Shown one piece after another: positions 1 through 8,644 of a stretch of 64,000 bases of DNA. This DNA comes from Frigidibacter sp. SD6-1. Lineage in GTDB: Bacteria; Pseudomonadota; Alphaproteobacteria; Rhodobacterales; Rhodobacteraceae. The notes beneath the pieces were generated by a model that was given only the letters and a program-made list of their open reading frames with translations, did no database searches and was not told the origin of the DNA. The stretch spans positions 186,001 to 250,000 of the forward strand of contig NZ_JARJNR010000006.1 of the NCBI RefSeq assembly GCF_030143255.1. Direction: 5' to 3'. The position numbers and the translations under genes are program-made. Each line of letters begins with the position of its first letter. Positions within the stretch are counted from its first letter, which is position 1.

Positions 1-463
1 CGTCGACCTTGTCGAAGTCGATCTCGGGGAACACGATATGTTCCTTGAGGCCCATCGCGTAGTTGCCGCGGCCATCGAACGCCGTGCCCTTCACGCCGCG
101 GAAGTCGCGGACGCGCGGCAGGGCGACGTTGATCAGACGGTCGAGGAATTCGTACATCCGGTCGCCACGCAGCGTGACCTTGCAGCCCAGCGGCATGTCT
201 TCACGGACGCGGAAGCCCGCGATCGAATTCTTGGCCTTGGTGATGACAGCCTTCTGGCCGGCGATCGCGGAGAGTTCCTCAGCCGCGTTCTTGACCTTCT
301 TGGTGTCCTTCACCGCTTCGCCGACGCCCATGTTCAGGACGATCTTGTCCAGACGCGGGATCTGCATGTCGTTCTTGTAGCCGAACTCTTCCTTGAGCGC
401 GGCACGGATTTGACCCTTGTAGTGCGCCTTGAGGCGCGGGGTATAGGTTTGCGCGTCCAGCAT
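1..463 (-). CDS. rplE: 50S ribosomal protein L5 (partial, C-terminus outside window)
   Basis: L5 of the large subunit binds 5S rRNA and helps form the central protuberance. The minus strand reads [17 protein letters not shown], then the family core containing [40 protein letters not shown] and RDFRGV. About 154 of the usual ~187 residues are present; the rest lies beyond position 1. The ATG (463-461) overlaps the rplX stop in a TGATG arrangement, so the two are translationally coupled. It follows the standard spc order rplN-rplX-rplE. Identification is by sequence and by order; the only uncertainty is the missing end. Confidence 0.97.
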   Translation of the reverse strand, partial: MLDAQTYTPRLKAHYKGQIRAALKEEFGYKNDMQIPRLDKIVLNMGVGEAVKDTKKVKNAAEELSAIAGQKAVITKAKNSIAGFRVREDMPLGCKVTLRGDRMYEFLDRLINVALPRVRDFRGVKGTAFDGRGNYAMGLKEHIVFPEIDFDKVD

Positions 464-768
464 CAGATCGCCTCCCCGGTGGTCTTGGCGAAGCGGACCT
501 TCTTGTCACCTTCCATGCGGAAGCCGACGCGGGTGGCCTTGCCGTTCTTGTCCATGAGCGCGAGGTTCGACAGGTCGATCGGCATCGCCTTCGGCTGGCG
601 GCCGCCCTGGCTCGTCTGGGTCTGGCGCGTATGGCGGATCGCGACGTTCACGCCATCGACCACGGCCTTGCCGGCCTTGGGGTCAACGGACTGGATCTCG
701 CCCTTCTTGCCCTTGTCCTTGCCGGTGAGCACGACGACATTGTCGCCTTTGCGGAGTTTCGCGGCCAT
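463..768 (-). CDS. rplX: 50S ribosomal protein L24
   Basis: L24 is one of the first proteins to bind 23S rRNA in assembly of the large subunit. The product starts [20 protein letters not shown], the KOW motif typical of L24, and is 101 residues, normal for the family. An in-frame GTG at 771 lies just upstream, but the ATG at 768 matches the family start and overlaps the rplN stop (TGATG), so it was chosen. It sits between rplN and rplE as in most bacteria and is presumably co-transcribed with them. Confidence 0.96.
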   Translation of the reverse strand: MAAKLRKGDNVVVLTGKDKGKKGEIQSVDPKAGKAVVDGVNVAIRHTRQTQTSQGGRQPKAMPIDLSNLALMDKNGKATRVGFRMEGDKKVRFAKTTGEAI

Positions 769-1136
769 CACAGCACCTCCGGCGCAAGCGAGATGATCTT
801 CATGAAGTTCTTGGCGCGCAGCTCGCGCACGACCGGCCCGAAGATACGGGTGCCGACCGGTTCGCCCTGGTTGTTCAGGATGACGGCGGCGTTACGGTCG
901 AAGCGGATCGACGTGCCGTCTTCACGACGGACTTCTTTGGCGGTGCGCACGACGACGGCCTTGCGGACGTCACCTTTCTTCACGCGACCGCGCGGGATGG
1001 CTTCCTTGACCGACACCACGATGATGTCGCCGACGCTGGCGTAGCGGCGGTGGGAACCACCCAGAACCTTGATGCACTGCACCCGGCGTGCGCCGGAGTT
1101 GTCAGCAACATCCAGATTGGTCTGCATCTGGATCAT
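768..1136 (-). CDS. rplN: 50S ribosomal protein L14
   Basis: L14 sits at the subunit interface and contacts 16S rRNA helix 14. The 122-residue product begins [20 protein letters not shown] and contains the family signature around [15 protein letters not shown]; length is exactly the usual 122. It is followed by rplX with a 2-bp stop/start overlap. An 83-bp gap separates it from rpsQ upstream; no promoter or terminator is evident there, so it is probably part of the same transcript. Confidence 0.97.
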   Translation of the reverse strand: MIQMQTNLDVADNSGARRVQCIKVLGGSHRRYASVGDIIVVSVKEAIPRGRVKKGDVRKAVVVRTAKEVRREDGTSIRFDRNAAVILNNQGEPVGTRIFGPVVRELRAKNFMKIISLAPEVL

Positions 1137-1219
1137 TTGGTTTCTCCCGACCTTTGGAGACTAGGCTGCAGCGCCAAGCCCCAGGGTTTCGATTGACGAA
1201 AGACAGCTTCGCCGGGGCC

Positions 1220-1453
1220 TCAGGCCTCGACAACCACCGTCCAGCGCTTGGTTTTCGAGATCGGCGCACATTCTTCGATACGAACCGTATCGCCGACCTT
1301 GAACTTGTTGTCCGCGTCATGGGCGCGGTATTTCTTGGTTTTCCGCACCGTCTTTTGCAGCAGCGGATGCTTGAAGCGGCGCTCGACCAGAACGGTGATC
1401 GTCTGCTCGTTCTTGTCCGAGGTCACGACGCCTTGCAGGATACGTTTGGGCAT
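1220..1453 (-). CDS. rpsQ: 30S ribosomal protein S17
   Basis: S17 is a primary 16S rRNA-binding protein with an OB fold. The 77-residue product reads [20 protein letters not shown], then the family features [15 protein letters not shown] and [15 protein letters not shown], near the normal length of ~76-84. It lies 12 bp downstream of rpmC, in the usual rpmC-rpsQ-rplN order. A single polycistronic message from the promoter upstream of rpmC is likely. Confidence 0.97.
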   Translation of the reverse strand: MPKRILQGVVTSDKNEQTITVLVERRFKHPLLQKTVRKTKKYRAHDADNKFKVGDTVRIEECAPISKTKRWTVVVEA

Positions 1454-1465
1454 TTCGTCGGTCCC

Positions 1466-1666
1466 TTACTTCGCAGCTTCTTGGGCTTTTTGGTTCAGCA
1501 CCGTCTTGATGCGCGCCGCGTCCTTGCGGACGGCGTTCATGCGGGCGGTGTTCTCGATCTGGCCGGTGGCCTGACGGAAGCGCAGGTTGAAGGCTTCCTT
1601 CTTGAGCGCGACCAGGTCCTCACGGAGCTGATCGGGGGTCTTCGAACGCAGTTCAGCGGCTTTCAT
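1466..1666 (-). CDS. rpmC: 50S ribosomal protein L29
   Basis: L29 lies next to the peptide exit tunnel and forms part of the docking site for trigger factor and SRP. The 66-residue product [20 protein letters not shown], then the signature [18 protein letters not shown], is typical. The gene has an AAGGAAAGACCGGC leader before its ATG. It is the first gene of this ribosomal transcription unit here: rplP, which normally precedes rpmC, is not present in the DNA upstream (1667-5773), so the S10-spc block is interrupted at this point. Confidence 0.96.
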   Translation of the reverse strand: MKAAELRSKTPDQLREDLVALKKEAFNLRFRQATGQIENTARMNAVRKDAARIKTVLNQKAQEAAK

Positions 1667-2199
1667 GCCGGTCTTTCCTTTTCACAATCGCCAGTCGGCC
1701 CCACGAGAGGGTCACCGAGGACCTGGCGGATCAATGACAATCCACCGATTCCGAGTCACCCCGGAGCCGTGGATGCGGTCGTATAGGGGGGAAGAGCGGG
1801 GAGGGCAAGGGGGAAGATTGATGGCGTTCGCGCTCGACAGTCGGTTCGTGTTGAAGTCGACAATGGGCGAAACATGGCGTGGACAGCCCACCTCGACACC
1901 GCAAGGTCGGGCAAACTGGCGATATCGGTTGAATTTAGTTGCGGCCTCGGCCCAAGGTCTGCGCAAGGAGTCACTACTAGCGATGAGCTGATTGCAGCAT
2001 CCACTATCTAAATAGAGATTTCGAATCATGTCAGCCTAAGCACCAATTGGAACGAGACTGGCTCACTTGGAACTCTCGCTTCGGTGCTCCGGCCGAGTTA
2101 CCACCCGGTGCGCTGAAAACACCGCGCGGAGGCTTCAGCCCTTTGCATTCCTCACCCGCGCGCGTCAGTCTGCGCCTGACCCAAACGAAGGTGCGTCCC
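1667..2199. other. 533-bp intergenic region between rpmC and the GFA gene
   Basis: This divergent gap holds the rpmC promoter and leader (about 1667-1810). The rest (about 1830-2199) is less GC-rich in places (for example 1920-2045) and no open frame in it resembles a protein. A stretch near 2020-2045 recalls a tRNA 3' end but has no pairing stems. No repeat or insertion-sequence end was seen. Its length is unusual for this tightly packed window and may mark a rearrangement junction. Confidence 0.5.
1781..1808 (-). promoter_or_regulatory. Sigma-70-type promoter upstream of rpmC
   Basis: On the minus strand a TTGCCC -35 box (1808-1803) is separated by 16 bp from a CTATAC -10 box (1786-1781). 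Transcription from about 1774 would give a leader of roughly 105 nt before the rpmC ATG, a plausible place for ribosomal protein autoregulation. No functional data; inferred from box quality and position at the head of a ribosomal operon. Confidence 0.55.
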
Positions 2200-2682
2200 A
2201 TGCCCCCGACCTATCACGGTTCCTGCCACTGCGGCGCGGTGCGCTTTGAGGTGACGGGTGAGATCACCGACATTGCCACATGCGACTGTTCGCTCTGTCG
2301 GAAGAAGAATGCGCTGATGGGCAAGGTGCCCGAGGCGCAGCTCAGGCTCTTGACCGACTGGTCGGAGCTTGGGCTTTACGAATGGAACAAACGGGTCGCC
2401 AAGCACTATTTCTGCAAGACCTGCGGCATCTATACCTTTCACCGCAAGCGCGCCCAGCCGGACTGGTTCAGCTTCAACATCCATTGCCTCGACGATTTCG
2501 ACCCCGCCAACATGACCGTGCGCGCCGCAAGCGGCAAGGACATGACGGTTGAGGCGCCGGACCCCAGACCCGAATGGCCCGGGCCGAGGGTCACCCCGCC
2601 CCAGCCTGAATCGGGCCGCGCCATGTCTTATCGGCTCAACCCGCCCGCTACCGTCGGCATGTCGAGCGCGCTGAAGCCATAG
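2200..2682 (+). CDS. GFA (glutathione-dependent formaldehyde-activating) family zinc protein
   Basis: Members of this family (PF04828) bind two zinc ions; some, such as Gfa, were reported to speed condensation of formaldehyde with glutathione, but most have no known activity. The product starts [18 protein letters not shown] with zinc-binding Cys9, Cys11, Cys28, Cys30, Cys33, Cys72 and Cys75 all in place. The ATG at 2200 was chosen because the fold begins there; the frame is open further upstream without homology. Typical members end near RPEWPGPR (about residue 128), whereas this one continues for about 30 residues of low complexity into the 3' end of convergent pheS, overlapping it by 55 bp. 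A lost stop codon is possible. Substrate unknown. Confidence 0.82.
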   Translation: MPPTYHGSCHCGAVRFEVTGEITDIATCDCSLCRKKNALMGKVPEAQLRLLTDWSELGLYEWNKRVAKHYFCKTCGIYTFHRKRAQPDWFSFNIHCLDDFDPANMTVRAASGKDMTVEAPDPRPEWPGPRVTPPQPESGRAMSYRLNPPATVGMSSALKP

Positions 2683-3701
2683 TGCCTCAGCCACCTCAGG
2701 TCGCTCTCGAAGAAGGCCCGCAGATCGGGGATGCCGTATTTCAGCATCGCGATCCGGTCGATGCCCATGCCGAAGGCGAAGCCCTGCCATTCGGTCGGGT
2801 CCACCCCGGCCGCCGCCAGCACCTTGGGATGGACCATGCCGGAGCCGAGGATCTCCATCCATGAATTCCCCTCGCCGATCTTCAATTGCCCGCCTTCCCA
2901 GGAACAGCGGATATCGACCTCGGCCGAGGGTTCGGTGAAGGGGAAGTGCGAGGCGCGGAAGCGCAGTTCGACCTGATCCACCTCGAAATAGGCGCGGCAG
3001 AATTCTTCCAGCACCCATTTCAGGTTCGCCATCGAGATATCGCGGTCGATCGCCAGCCCCTCGACCTGATGGAACATCGGCGTATGGGTCTGGTCCATGT
3101 CCATCCGGTAGACGCGGCCCGGCGCGATCACCCGGATCGGCGCGCCCTGATCGGTCATCGCGCGGATTTGCACCGGCGAGGTATGGGTGCGCAGCACATG
3201 CGGCGGTCGGTTGTCGCCTGCCGCGCGCGCCATGAAGAACGTGTCATGTTCCTGCCGGGCGGGATGTTCGGGCGGGATGTTCAGCGCGTCGAAATTGTAC
3301 CAGTCGCTTTCGATCTGCGGCCCCTCGGCCACGGCGAACCCCATGTCGGCGAAGATCGCCGTCACTTCTTCGGTGACCTGCGAAACAGGGTGGATCGTGC
3401 CCTGACGGCGCGGACGGCCCGGCAGCGTCACATCCAGCCATTCCGCCTTCAGCCGTTCGTCCAGCGCCGCGTCCGACAGCGCGGACTTCTTCGCCCGGAG
3501 CGCCGCGTCGATCTCGTCCTTCAGCCGGTTCAGCGCCGCGCCCGCCGCCTGCCGTTCCTCGGGCGCCATCTGGCCCAGTTCGCGCATCTTGAGCGAAATC
3601 TCGCCCTTCTTGCCAAGGGCCGCGACGCGCAATTCCTCCAACGCCGCCTCGTCGGCCGCGAGCGAAATGGCGGAGAGGTATTTCCCGCTCAGATCGTCCA
3701 T
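2628..3701 (-). CDS. pheS: Phenylalanine--tRNA ligase alpha subunit
   Basis: Catalytic subunit of the alpha2-beta2 class II synthetase that charges tRNA-Phe. The 357-residue product has the N-terminal coiled coil (about 1-85), motif 2 around [12 protein letters not shown] (249-259) and motif 3 around [17 protein letters not shown] (307-323). The ATG at 3701 (MDDLSGKYL) is preferred over one 6 bp upstream because the AAAGGA ribosome site then sits about 8 nt away. pheT is not adjacent: downstream is the convergent GFA gene. The upstream neighbours rplT and rpmI are on the same strand but separated by an opposing glycosyltransferase gene, so pheS needs its own promoter in 3702-3930. Confidence 0.97.
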   Translation of the reverse strand: MDDLSGKYLSAISLAADEAALEELRVAALGKKGEISLKMRELGQMAPEERQAAGAALNRLKDEIDAALRAKKSALSDAALDERLKAEWLDVTLPGRPRRQGTIHPVSQVTEEVTAIFADMGFAVAEGPQIESDWYNFDALNIPPEHPARQEHDTFFMARAAGDNRPPHVLRTHTSPVQIRAMTDQGAPIRVIAPGRVYRMDMDQTHTPMFHQVEGLAIDRDISMANLKWVLEEFCRAYFEVDQVELRFRASHFPFTEPSAEVDIRCSWEGGQLKIGEGNSWMEILGSGMVHPKVLAAAGVDPTEWQGFAFGMGIDRIAMLKYGIPDLRAFFESDLRWLRHYGFSALDMPTVAGGLSR

Positions 3702-3930
3702 GGTCATGTCCTTTCGTCGTGGCGGCGGCTGCCGGTCAATCGGGGGAAGGCGGGCCTTCCGGAATCGCCCCCCTATAGCCCGATCCGGCGGCAGACTGCA
3801 AAGGCCCGTTGCACGCGCGCAGCCACCCGACCCGGAGGGATTGTCGCAAAGCCGCGAACGATCCCGCCGCCGCGCTTGCGACCGCCTGCAACCGGCGGCT
3901 AGAGTTGCGCGCGACCCCGGAGGTGCTTCC

Positions 3931-4887
3931 TTGTCTTCCCCTGAGACCCAGCTGCCAGAACGGCCCCGGATATCGGTCGTCATCCCCCATCTGAACCAGC
4001 CCGCCATGCTCGACCGCTGCCTTGCCTCGCTCGCCTCCGGTGTGCGCGCGCCCGACGAGGTGGTGGTGGCCGACAATGGCTCGCAGGAGATGCCCGAGGC
4101 GATCTGCGCCCGCTATCCGTTCGTGCGGCTGATCCGCGAAACGACGCCCGGCCCCGGCCCCGCCCGCAATGCCGGGATCGTGCAGACCTCGGGCGAAGTC
4201 CTTGCCTTCATCGATGCTGACTGCGTCGCCGACCCCGACTGGCTCGCTGCCGCCGAGGCCGAGATGGCGAAGCCCGGCGCGACGGTTCTGGGGGGAGATG
4301 TCCGCATTCTCTATGTCGATCCAACCCGCCTGACGATGCTGGAGGCCTACGAAAGCATCTACGCCTACCGGATGGACCGCTACATCGCCCGCAAGAACTT
4401 CACCGGCACCGGCAATCTGGTGATGGCGCGCGCGGTCTTTGACGATGTTGGCCCGTTCGCGGGCCTGTCGGTGGCGGAAGATACCGACTGGGGGCAGCGC
4501 GCCACGGCCAAGGGCTACCGCATCCGTTTTGTGGCGGGGATGCGCGTCTATCACCCCGCGCGCGAAAGGTTCAGCGAGCTTCGGACCAAGTGGGACCGGC
4601 ATACCGCGCACTTTTTCGACGGGGTGCGCGGCAATTTCAGGCGGACGGTTCTTTGGGCACTCAAATGCGGGGCGATGGCTGTCTCGCCGCTCGCCGAACT
4701 GCCGCAGATCGCGACATCCGACAGGGTGTCGGGCATCAGGAACCGGCTGCTCGCTTTCGCCGGACTGATCCGCATTCGCCTCTACCGGGCGCGGATCATG
4801 GCCTGGCTCCTGTTCGGCGGCGATCCCGACCGGTTGTCGGGCCGCTGGAACCGGCCCACGGCGGCAGCAGCGACAAAGCCGGACTGA
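3931..4887 (+). CDS. Glycosyltransferase family 2 protein
   Basis: A GT-A fold enzyme that probably transfers a sugar from a nucleotide donor to a surface glycan or lipid. The 318-residue product has [10 protein letters not shown] at the N-terminus, VVVADNGS, the metal-binding AFIDADC (DxD-like), [14 protein letters not shown] and the acidic SVAEDTDWG. The C-terminal 60 residues are basic and partly hydrophobic and may touch the membrane. The start is TTG at 3931: a strong GGAGG site (3919-3923) lies 7 nt upstream and the fold begins 13 residues later; the frame is open further upstream, but antisense to pheS. It is a lone plus-strand gene between pheS and rplT, suggesting later insertion. 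Acceptor unknown. Confidence 0.85.
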   Translation: MSSPETQLPERPRISVVIPHLNQPAMLDRCLASLASGVRAPDEVVVADNGSQEMPEAICARYPFVRLIRETTPGPGPARNAGIVQTSGEVLAFIDADCVADPDWLAAAEAEMAKPGATVLGGDVRILYVDPTRLTMLEAYESIYAYRMDRYIARKNFTGTGNLVMARAVFDDVGPFAGLSVAEDTDWGQRATAKGYRIRFVAGMRVYHPARERFSELRTKWDRHTAHFFDGVRGNFRRTVLWALKCGAMAVSPLAELPQIATSDRVSGIRNRLLAFAGLIRIRLYRARIMAWLLFGGDPDRLSGRWNRPTAAAATKPD

Positions 4888-4973
4888 TCCGAATCCCTGC
4901 TTGGGTGGCTGCGGGTTCCCGACACTTTGGCGATCACATTCTCTCGTCAGATAGGCAGGGGCATCGGCTGGCG

Positions 4974-5031
4974 CCGAAATCTTGCAAAGATTTCGGACCG
5001 GATTTCGTATCGAAATCCGGCTGCCCGGCAG
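4974..5031. repeat. Tandem palindromes between convergent genes
   Basis: Two perfect 10-bp stem-loops stand side by side: CCGAAATCTT/AAGATTTCGG (4974-4983, 4987-4996) and CCGGATTTCG/CGAAATCCGG (4998-5007, 5011-5020), each with a 3-nt loop. They share the ATTTCG/CGAAAT core and are followed by a small CTGC-CCG-GCAG hairpin (5021-5031). Located between the ends of the glycosyltransferase and rplT genes. Could be a transcription terminator for the + strand or a dispersed palindromic element. Confidence 0.65.
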
Positions 5032-5040
5032 CCAAAGAGA

Positions 5041-5070
5041 AACCCCGCGAAGCGGTTCGCTCGCGGGGTT
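5041..5070 (-). terminator. Rho-independent terminator of rpmI-rplT
   Basis: A perfect 10-bp stem AACCCCGCGA/TCGCGGGGTT with a 10-nt loop. On the minus-strand RNA it is followed by TTTCTCTTT. It lies 25 bp past the rplT stop codon, as expected for the end of this operon. Confidence 0.85.
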
Positions 5071-5094
5071 CCAAACTTGCGGCTCTGCGGCCGG

Positions 5095-5457
5095 TCAGGC
5101 CATCGCGGCCTTGGCCTTTTCGACGATGGCGCCGAAGGCCGCCGGTTCGCTGACGGCGAGGTCGGCCAGAACCTTGCGGTCCACCTCGATCCCCGCCTTC
5201 GAGAGCGCATTGATGAAGCGCGAATAGGTCAGCGATTCGTCGATGGCGCGGCAGGCGGCGTTGATCCGCTGGATCCAGAGCGCGCGGAAATTGCGCTTGC
5301 GGGTCTTGCGGTCGCGGGTCGCATATTGATTGGCCTTGTCGACGGCCTGGGTCGCGGTGCGGAAATTGGTGGAACGGGCGGCGTAGTAGCCTTTCGCAGC
5401 CTTCAGCACCTTCTTGTGGCGGGCGTGCGTGACCTTGCCGGATTTAACGCGAGACAT
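5095..5457 (-). CDS. rplT: 50S ribosomal protein L20
   Basis: L20 binds 23S rRNA early and is essential for large-subunit assembly; in many bacteria it also represses its own operon. The 120-residue product begins [20 protein letters not shown] and contains [19 protein letters not shown] and [16 protein letters not shown], all typical. It is 12 bp downstream of rpmI and ends at a strong terminator. infC, which often precedes rpmI, is not in this window. Confidence 0.97.
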   Translation of the reverse strand: MSRVKSGKVTHARHKKVLKAAKGYYAARSTNFRTATQAVDKANQYATRDRKTRKRNFRALWIQRINAACRAIDESLTYSRFINALSKAGIEVDRKVLADLAVSEPAAFGAIVEKAKAAMA

Positions 5458-5469
5458 GGGTCATTCTCC

Positions 5470-5670
5470 TCAGCGGTCGTAGGGCATGTATTTCTTGACG
5501 ATCTTCGCGTCGGCATCGGCCAAGAGCATCGTGCCGGTTGCCTGACGGGTGAAGGTCGTCGAGCGTTTGATCATGCCGTGACGCTTTCCGGCGACACCAG
5601 CCTTGACGTGCCCGTTGGCCGTCATCTTGAACCGCTTCTTCGCAGCGGATTTGGTCTTCATCTTGGGCAT
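5470..5670 (-). CDS. rpmI: 50S ribosomal protein L35
   Basis: Small basic large-subunit protein. The 66-residue product [20 protein letters not shown], then [10 protein letters not shown], matches the family. An ATG at 5676 is also in frame, but the GAGGAG ribosome site sits directly against it; with the ATG at 5670 the spacing is 6 nt and the protein starts MPKMKTK as usual, so 5670 was chosen. First gene of the rpmI-rplT operon, with a good promoter about 75 bp upstream. Confidence 0.96.
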   Translation of the reverse strand: MPKMKTKSAAKKRFKMTANGHVKAGVAGKRHGMIKRSTTFTRQATGTMLLADADAKIVKKYMPYDR

Positions 5671-5744
5671 TTCCATCTCCTCGTCAGAGTGAACGCGCGA
5701 CTCGGCAATGCCACTTGGCCGGACGCGCGGATATCGAGAGGCGC

Positions 5745-5773
5745 CCTATAGCCGGGGAAAGGCGTGAATGCAA
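5745..5773 (-). promoter_or_regulatory. Sigma-70-type promoter of rpmI-rplT
   Basis: Minus strand TTGCAT (5773-5768), 17-bp spacer, TATAGG (5750-5745). The predicted start near 5738 leaves a leader of about 68 nt before rpmI, where L20 autoregulation could act. Inferred from sequence only. Confidence 0.65.
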
Positions 5774-5842
5774 GCGGTCCGGGCCGCTCATCCGGCCTTG
5801 CGGCCCTCTTCGCTCCTTCGCCGCCGGTTCACCCGCCGAAGA

Positions 5843-5873
5843 GCGCCCGGTCCGGGCGCGATGAGGCGCCCGG
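5843..5873 (-). terminator. Alternative GC hairpins after the livH-type gene
   Basis: Three arms GCGCCCGG (5843-5850), CCGGGCGC (5852-5859) and GCGCCCGG (5866-5873) can pair in two mutually exclusive ways just past the stop of the downstream-most HAAT gene. There is no clear T-run, so this is a weak terminator or an RNA-protecting structure. Confidence 0.4.
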
Positions 5874-5884
5874 CCGGTTTCGGC

Positions 5885-6778
5885 TCAGCTTCGCCGTCCG
5901 GTCCTGGCCGGGATCAGGCCGTCCGGCCGCCAGAGCAGGAGCAGGACCACGAAGCCGAGGACGAAGGCGTCGCGGAAGGGCAAGGCCGCATCCGGCAGAT
6001 AGGCCTGGAACAGCACTTCGGCGATCCCGAGGGCAAAACCGCCTGCGACCGCCCCGGAAAGGCTGCCAAGCCCGCCGATCACCGAGGCGACGAACGCCTT
6101 CAGGACCGGCACGAAGCCCATCAGAGGGTCGACCGATCCCCTTTGCGCCACCCAAAGCGCCGCCGAGATGCCCGCCAGCATGCCCGACAGCGCGAAGGCA
6201 GCGGCGATCACCCGGTTCGCGCGGATGCCCATCAGCCGCAGCACCTGGAAATCCTCGGCGGCGGCCCGCATCGCCTTGCCCATCACAGTGCGCTTCAGGA
6301 AGAGAGTGAGCGCGAAGAGCGAGAGGCAGGTGACGAGGATCGAGGCGAGCGGCACTGTCCCGAGCCGCACCGGCCCGAATGTCAACGTGCCCGACAGGTC
6401 CGGCGGCAGGGGCACGGGTTTGGGGCGCGCCGAGATGCCATTTTGGAAAAGGACCTTGAGGATCGCCGACACGGCGAAACTCGTCAGCATCAGCGAGGTC
6501 GGGTCAGCCCGCCGCATGGGCCGGAAGGCCAGCCGCTCGGTCGCCGCCGCCGCAACCGCCGCCGCCGCAATGGCCGCGACCACCGCTATCGGCAAGGGAA
6601 CAGCGTAAAGGATGCAGACGAAAAGCACATAGCCCGCCACCGTCATCAGCTCGCCATGGGCGAAGTTGATCAGTGCGACGATCGAGAAGACGACGGCGAG
6701 GCCAAGCGCGAGGAGCGCATAGATGCCGCCGAGGCTTACCGCATTCAGAAGCTGTTGAAGGAAAAAGTCCATCCTCAC
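5885..6778 (-). CDS. HAAT-family ABC transporter permease (LivH type)
   Basis: Inner-membrane permease of a hydrophobic/branched-chain amino acid type ABC importer. The 297-residue product has about eight hydrophobic segments, starting MRMDFFLQQLLNAVSLGGIY with the typical ALGLAVVFSIVALINFAHGE near the N-terminus and AVVGGLGSLSGA-like FVASVIGGLGSLSGAVAGG near the cytoplasmic coupling loop. It overlaps the ATPase gene upstream by 4 bp and is the last gene of the operon. HAAT transporters carry amino acids, amides and related small nitrogen compounds; the divergent operon (10589-14185) suggests the cargo here is a nitrogen compound that is then processed by an amidase and a ligase. Confidence 0.9.
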   Translation of the reverse strand: MRMDFFLQQLLNAVSLGGIYALLALGLAVVFSIVALINFAHGELMTVAGYVLFVCILYAVPLPIAVVAAIAAAAVAAAATERLAFRPMRRADPTSLMLTSFAVSAILKVLFQNGISARPKPVPLPPDLSGTLTFGPVRLGTVPLASILVTCLSLFALTLFLKRTVMGKAMRAAAEDFQVLRLMGIRANRVIAAAFALSGMLAGISAALWVAQRGSVDPLMGFVPVLKAFVASVIGGLGSLSGAVAGGFALGIAEVLFQAYLPDAALPFRDAFVLGFVVLLLLWRPDGLIPARTGRRS

Positions 6779-7476
6779 CCCGCAAGATAGGCGTCACGGA
6801 TCAGCGGGCTTTCGGCCAGCTCCCGCCCGCTGCCGGAAAGGACCAGTGCGCCGGATTGAAGCACATAGCCATGGTCCGCGATCTCAAGCGCGCGTTCGGC
6901 ATTCTGTTCGACCAGAAGGATGGTGATGCCCTGGGTCCGCAAGCCGGATATCAGGCCGAAAACCTGCTCCACCACCTTCGGCGCAAGGCCAAGCGACGGC
7001 TCGTCGAGCAGAAGAAGCCTCGGCGCCGACATCAGGGCGCGCGCCACGGCGAGCATCTGCTGTTCACCCCCCGACAGAAGCCCCGCCTTCTGGTGATAGC
7101 GTTCGCGCAGGATCGGGAAACGGTCGAGTTCCGCTTCGGTTCGCCGCGCGAGTTCTTCGCCCTTCGCGTGGACGGCCCCACCCAGATGCAGGTTGTCTGC
7201 CACGGAAAGCGAAGGGAAGACCCGCCGCCCCTCGGGGCAAAGCGCAACACCCCTGCGCACGATCTCTTCAGGCGGCAGTCCGCCAAGTTCTGCGCCATTC
7301 AGCGCAATCCGGCCGCGCGAGGGCGCGAGGCCGGATATGGCGTTCAGGGTCGAGCTCTTGCCCGCGCCGTTTGCGCCGAGGAGAACGGTGATCGAGCCCT
7401 TGGGCACGGTGAACCCGAGGTTGCCCACCGCTTCCACGGCGCCGTAGCGCACCGACAGGCCTTCGATCTCCAGCAT
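6775..7476 (-). CDS. HAAT-family ABC transporter ATPase (LivF type)
   Basis: One of the two ATPases that power the importer. The 233-residue product has Walker A GANGAGKS (about 33-40), signature LSGGEQQM, Walker B LLLLDEPSLGLAP and a switch histidine context ILLVEQNAERAL typical of LivF. Length is normal. It starts one base after the stop of the binding-protein gene and overlaps the permease gene by 4 bp, so expression is coupled. Confidence 0.93.
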   Translation of the reverse strand: MLEIEGLSVRYGAVEAVGNLGFTVPKGSITVLLGANGAGKSSTLNAISGLAPSRGRIALNGAELGGLPPEEIVRRGVALCPEGRRVFPSLSVADNLHLGGAVHAKGEELARRTEAELDRFPILRERYHQKAGLLSGGEQQMLAVARALMSAPRLLLLDEPSLGLAPKVVEQVFGLISGLRTQGITILLVEQNAERALEIADHGYVLQSGALVLSGSGRELAESPLIRDAYLAG

Positions 7477-7477
7477 G

Positions 7478-8644
7478 TCAGGGTGCCGGAACCAGCGCCG
7501 GATCGGGCGTGGCTGTCTCGACCGGCACCCGCGCGCCCCCCTGGATCTCGACCAGCGTGATCGCGCGGAGCGGCATGCGGTTGGTGCCTTTGTAGGTCAC
7601 CGATCCCGTCAGCACCGGCACATTCTCAAGGTTCGCCAGCGCATCGCGCAGGGCGGGCCCGTCCATCGTTCCCGCCGCCGTCACCGCCGCGTCGAGGATA
7701 TAGGGGATCTCATATCCGGTCGCGACATAGACGGTTTCCGGCGCGGCGCCCGTCACCGCCTCGTACTTCGCATAGAACTCGCCCAGCGGCGAGCCGTCGG
7801 TCGGGAAACCGGCGGTGGTATGAACGATGCCATTGGCAATGTCGCCAAGGCCGGTCGTCGTCGGACTGTCGATCCCGTCGGAACCGAGAATGGGCGCGGT
7901 CACGCCCGCCCCGCGCAGCGCCTTGAGAAAGGCGGGGAAGTCCGGCTCGTAGGCGGCCGTCATGATGACATCGGGCTGCGGGTCGAGCGCGGCGATCTTC
8001 GTCACCTCGGCCGCGAAATCCTGTTGGCCGAGCGAATAGCTTCCCTCGCCCGCGACCGTGCCGCCGAGTTTCTGGAACACTTCGGCGAAATATTCCGGCA
8101 GGCGCAGCGTATAGGCGCTGTCGGGGGATTTCAGGATATAGGCGCTCTTGTAGCCCTTGGCGATCGCATGCTGGGCCAGAAGCGTCGCCTGACCATTGTC
8201 GGCCGGGTAGGAGCCGAACATATAGTCGCCGACCGCATCGGTGATGGTGGGTGTCGTGCCGCAAAAGGTCATTGTGGGGATCTGCGCGGCCTGGCTGATC
8301 TGGCCCGCCGCGATCGAGGGATCGGCGTCGCAGGGCGTGATCAGGAACTTGACGCCCGCGGCGACCAGTTCCTGTGCGGCCTGAACGGTGGCGCCGGTAT
8401 CCGACCTCGTGTCCTTGATATCGAGCGTCACCATGTATGTGCCGCCGAGCCCGCCGCGGGCATTGATCTCGTCCATGGCCATCCGGAACCCGGCAAGCGA
8501 GGGTTGATCGAAGGGCGCGAGCCCGCCGGTCTGGCCGGTCGCGAGCCCGATCGTCACCTCTTCGGCCCCCGCCGCGCCCACAGCCGCCCAACCGCACAGA
8601 GCCATTGCCGTGCAAAGCGTCAGCATGCGTCTTGTCCGTGTCAT
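7478..8644 (-). CDS. HAAT-family substrate-binding protein (LivK type)
   Basis: Periplasmic receptor of the importer. The 388-residue product has a signal peptide (MTRTRRMLTLCTAMALCGWA, cleavage after GAAGA) and the LivK-like start VTIGLATGQTGGLAPFDQPS, with FLITPCDADPSIAAGQISQA in the first lobe. Ligand cannot be read from sequence. Overlaps the fused permease-ATPase gene upstream by 4 bp. In most liv operons the binding protein is first; here it is second, which is a little unusual. Confidence 0.9.
   Translation of the reverse strand: MTRTRRMLTLCTAMALCGWAAVGAAGAEEVTIGLATGQTGGLAPFDQPSLAGFRMAMDEINARGGLGGTYMVTLDIKDTRSDTGATVQAAQELVAAGVKFLITPCDADPSIAAGQISQAAQIPTMTFCGTTPTITDAVGDYMFGSYPADNGQATLLAQHAIAKGYKSAYILKSPDSAYTLRLPEYFAEVFQKLGGTVAGEGSYSLGQQDFAAEVTKIAALDPQPDVIMTAAYEPDFPAFLKALRGAGVTAPILGSDGIDSPTTTGLGDIANGIVHTTAGFPTDGSPLGEFYAKYEAVTGAAPETVYVATGYEIPYILDAAVTAAGTMDGPALRDALANLENVPVLTGSVTYKGTNRMPLRAITLVEIQGGARVPVETATPDPALVPAP

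Noticed and set aside
2015-2045. tRNA-like 3' end (TTCGAAT followed by CACCA)
   Set aside because: The flanking sequence does not form a T stem, anticodon stem or acceptor stem; chance match in an AT-richer stretch.
3702-4076. Upstream extension of pheS
   Set aside because: The normal PheS N-terminus begins at 3701 with a good ribosome site; the extra residues are not conserved and overlap the divergent region.
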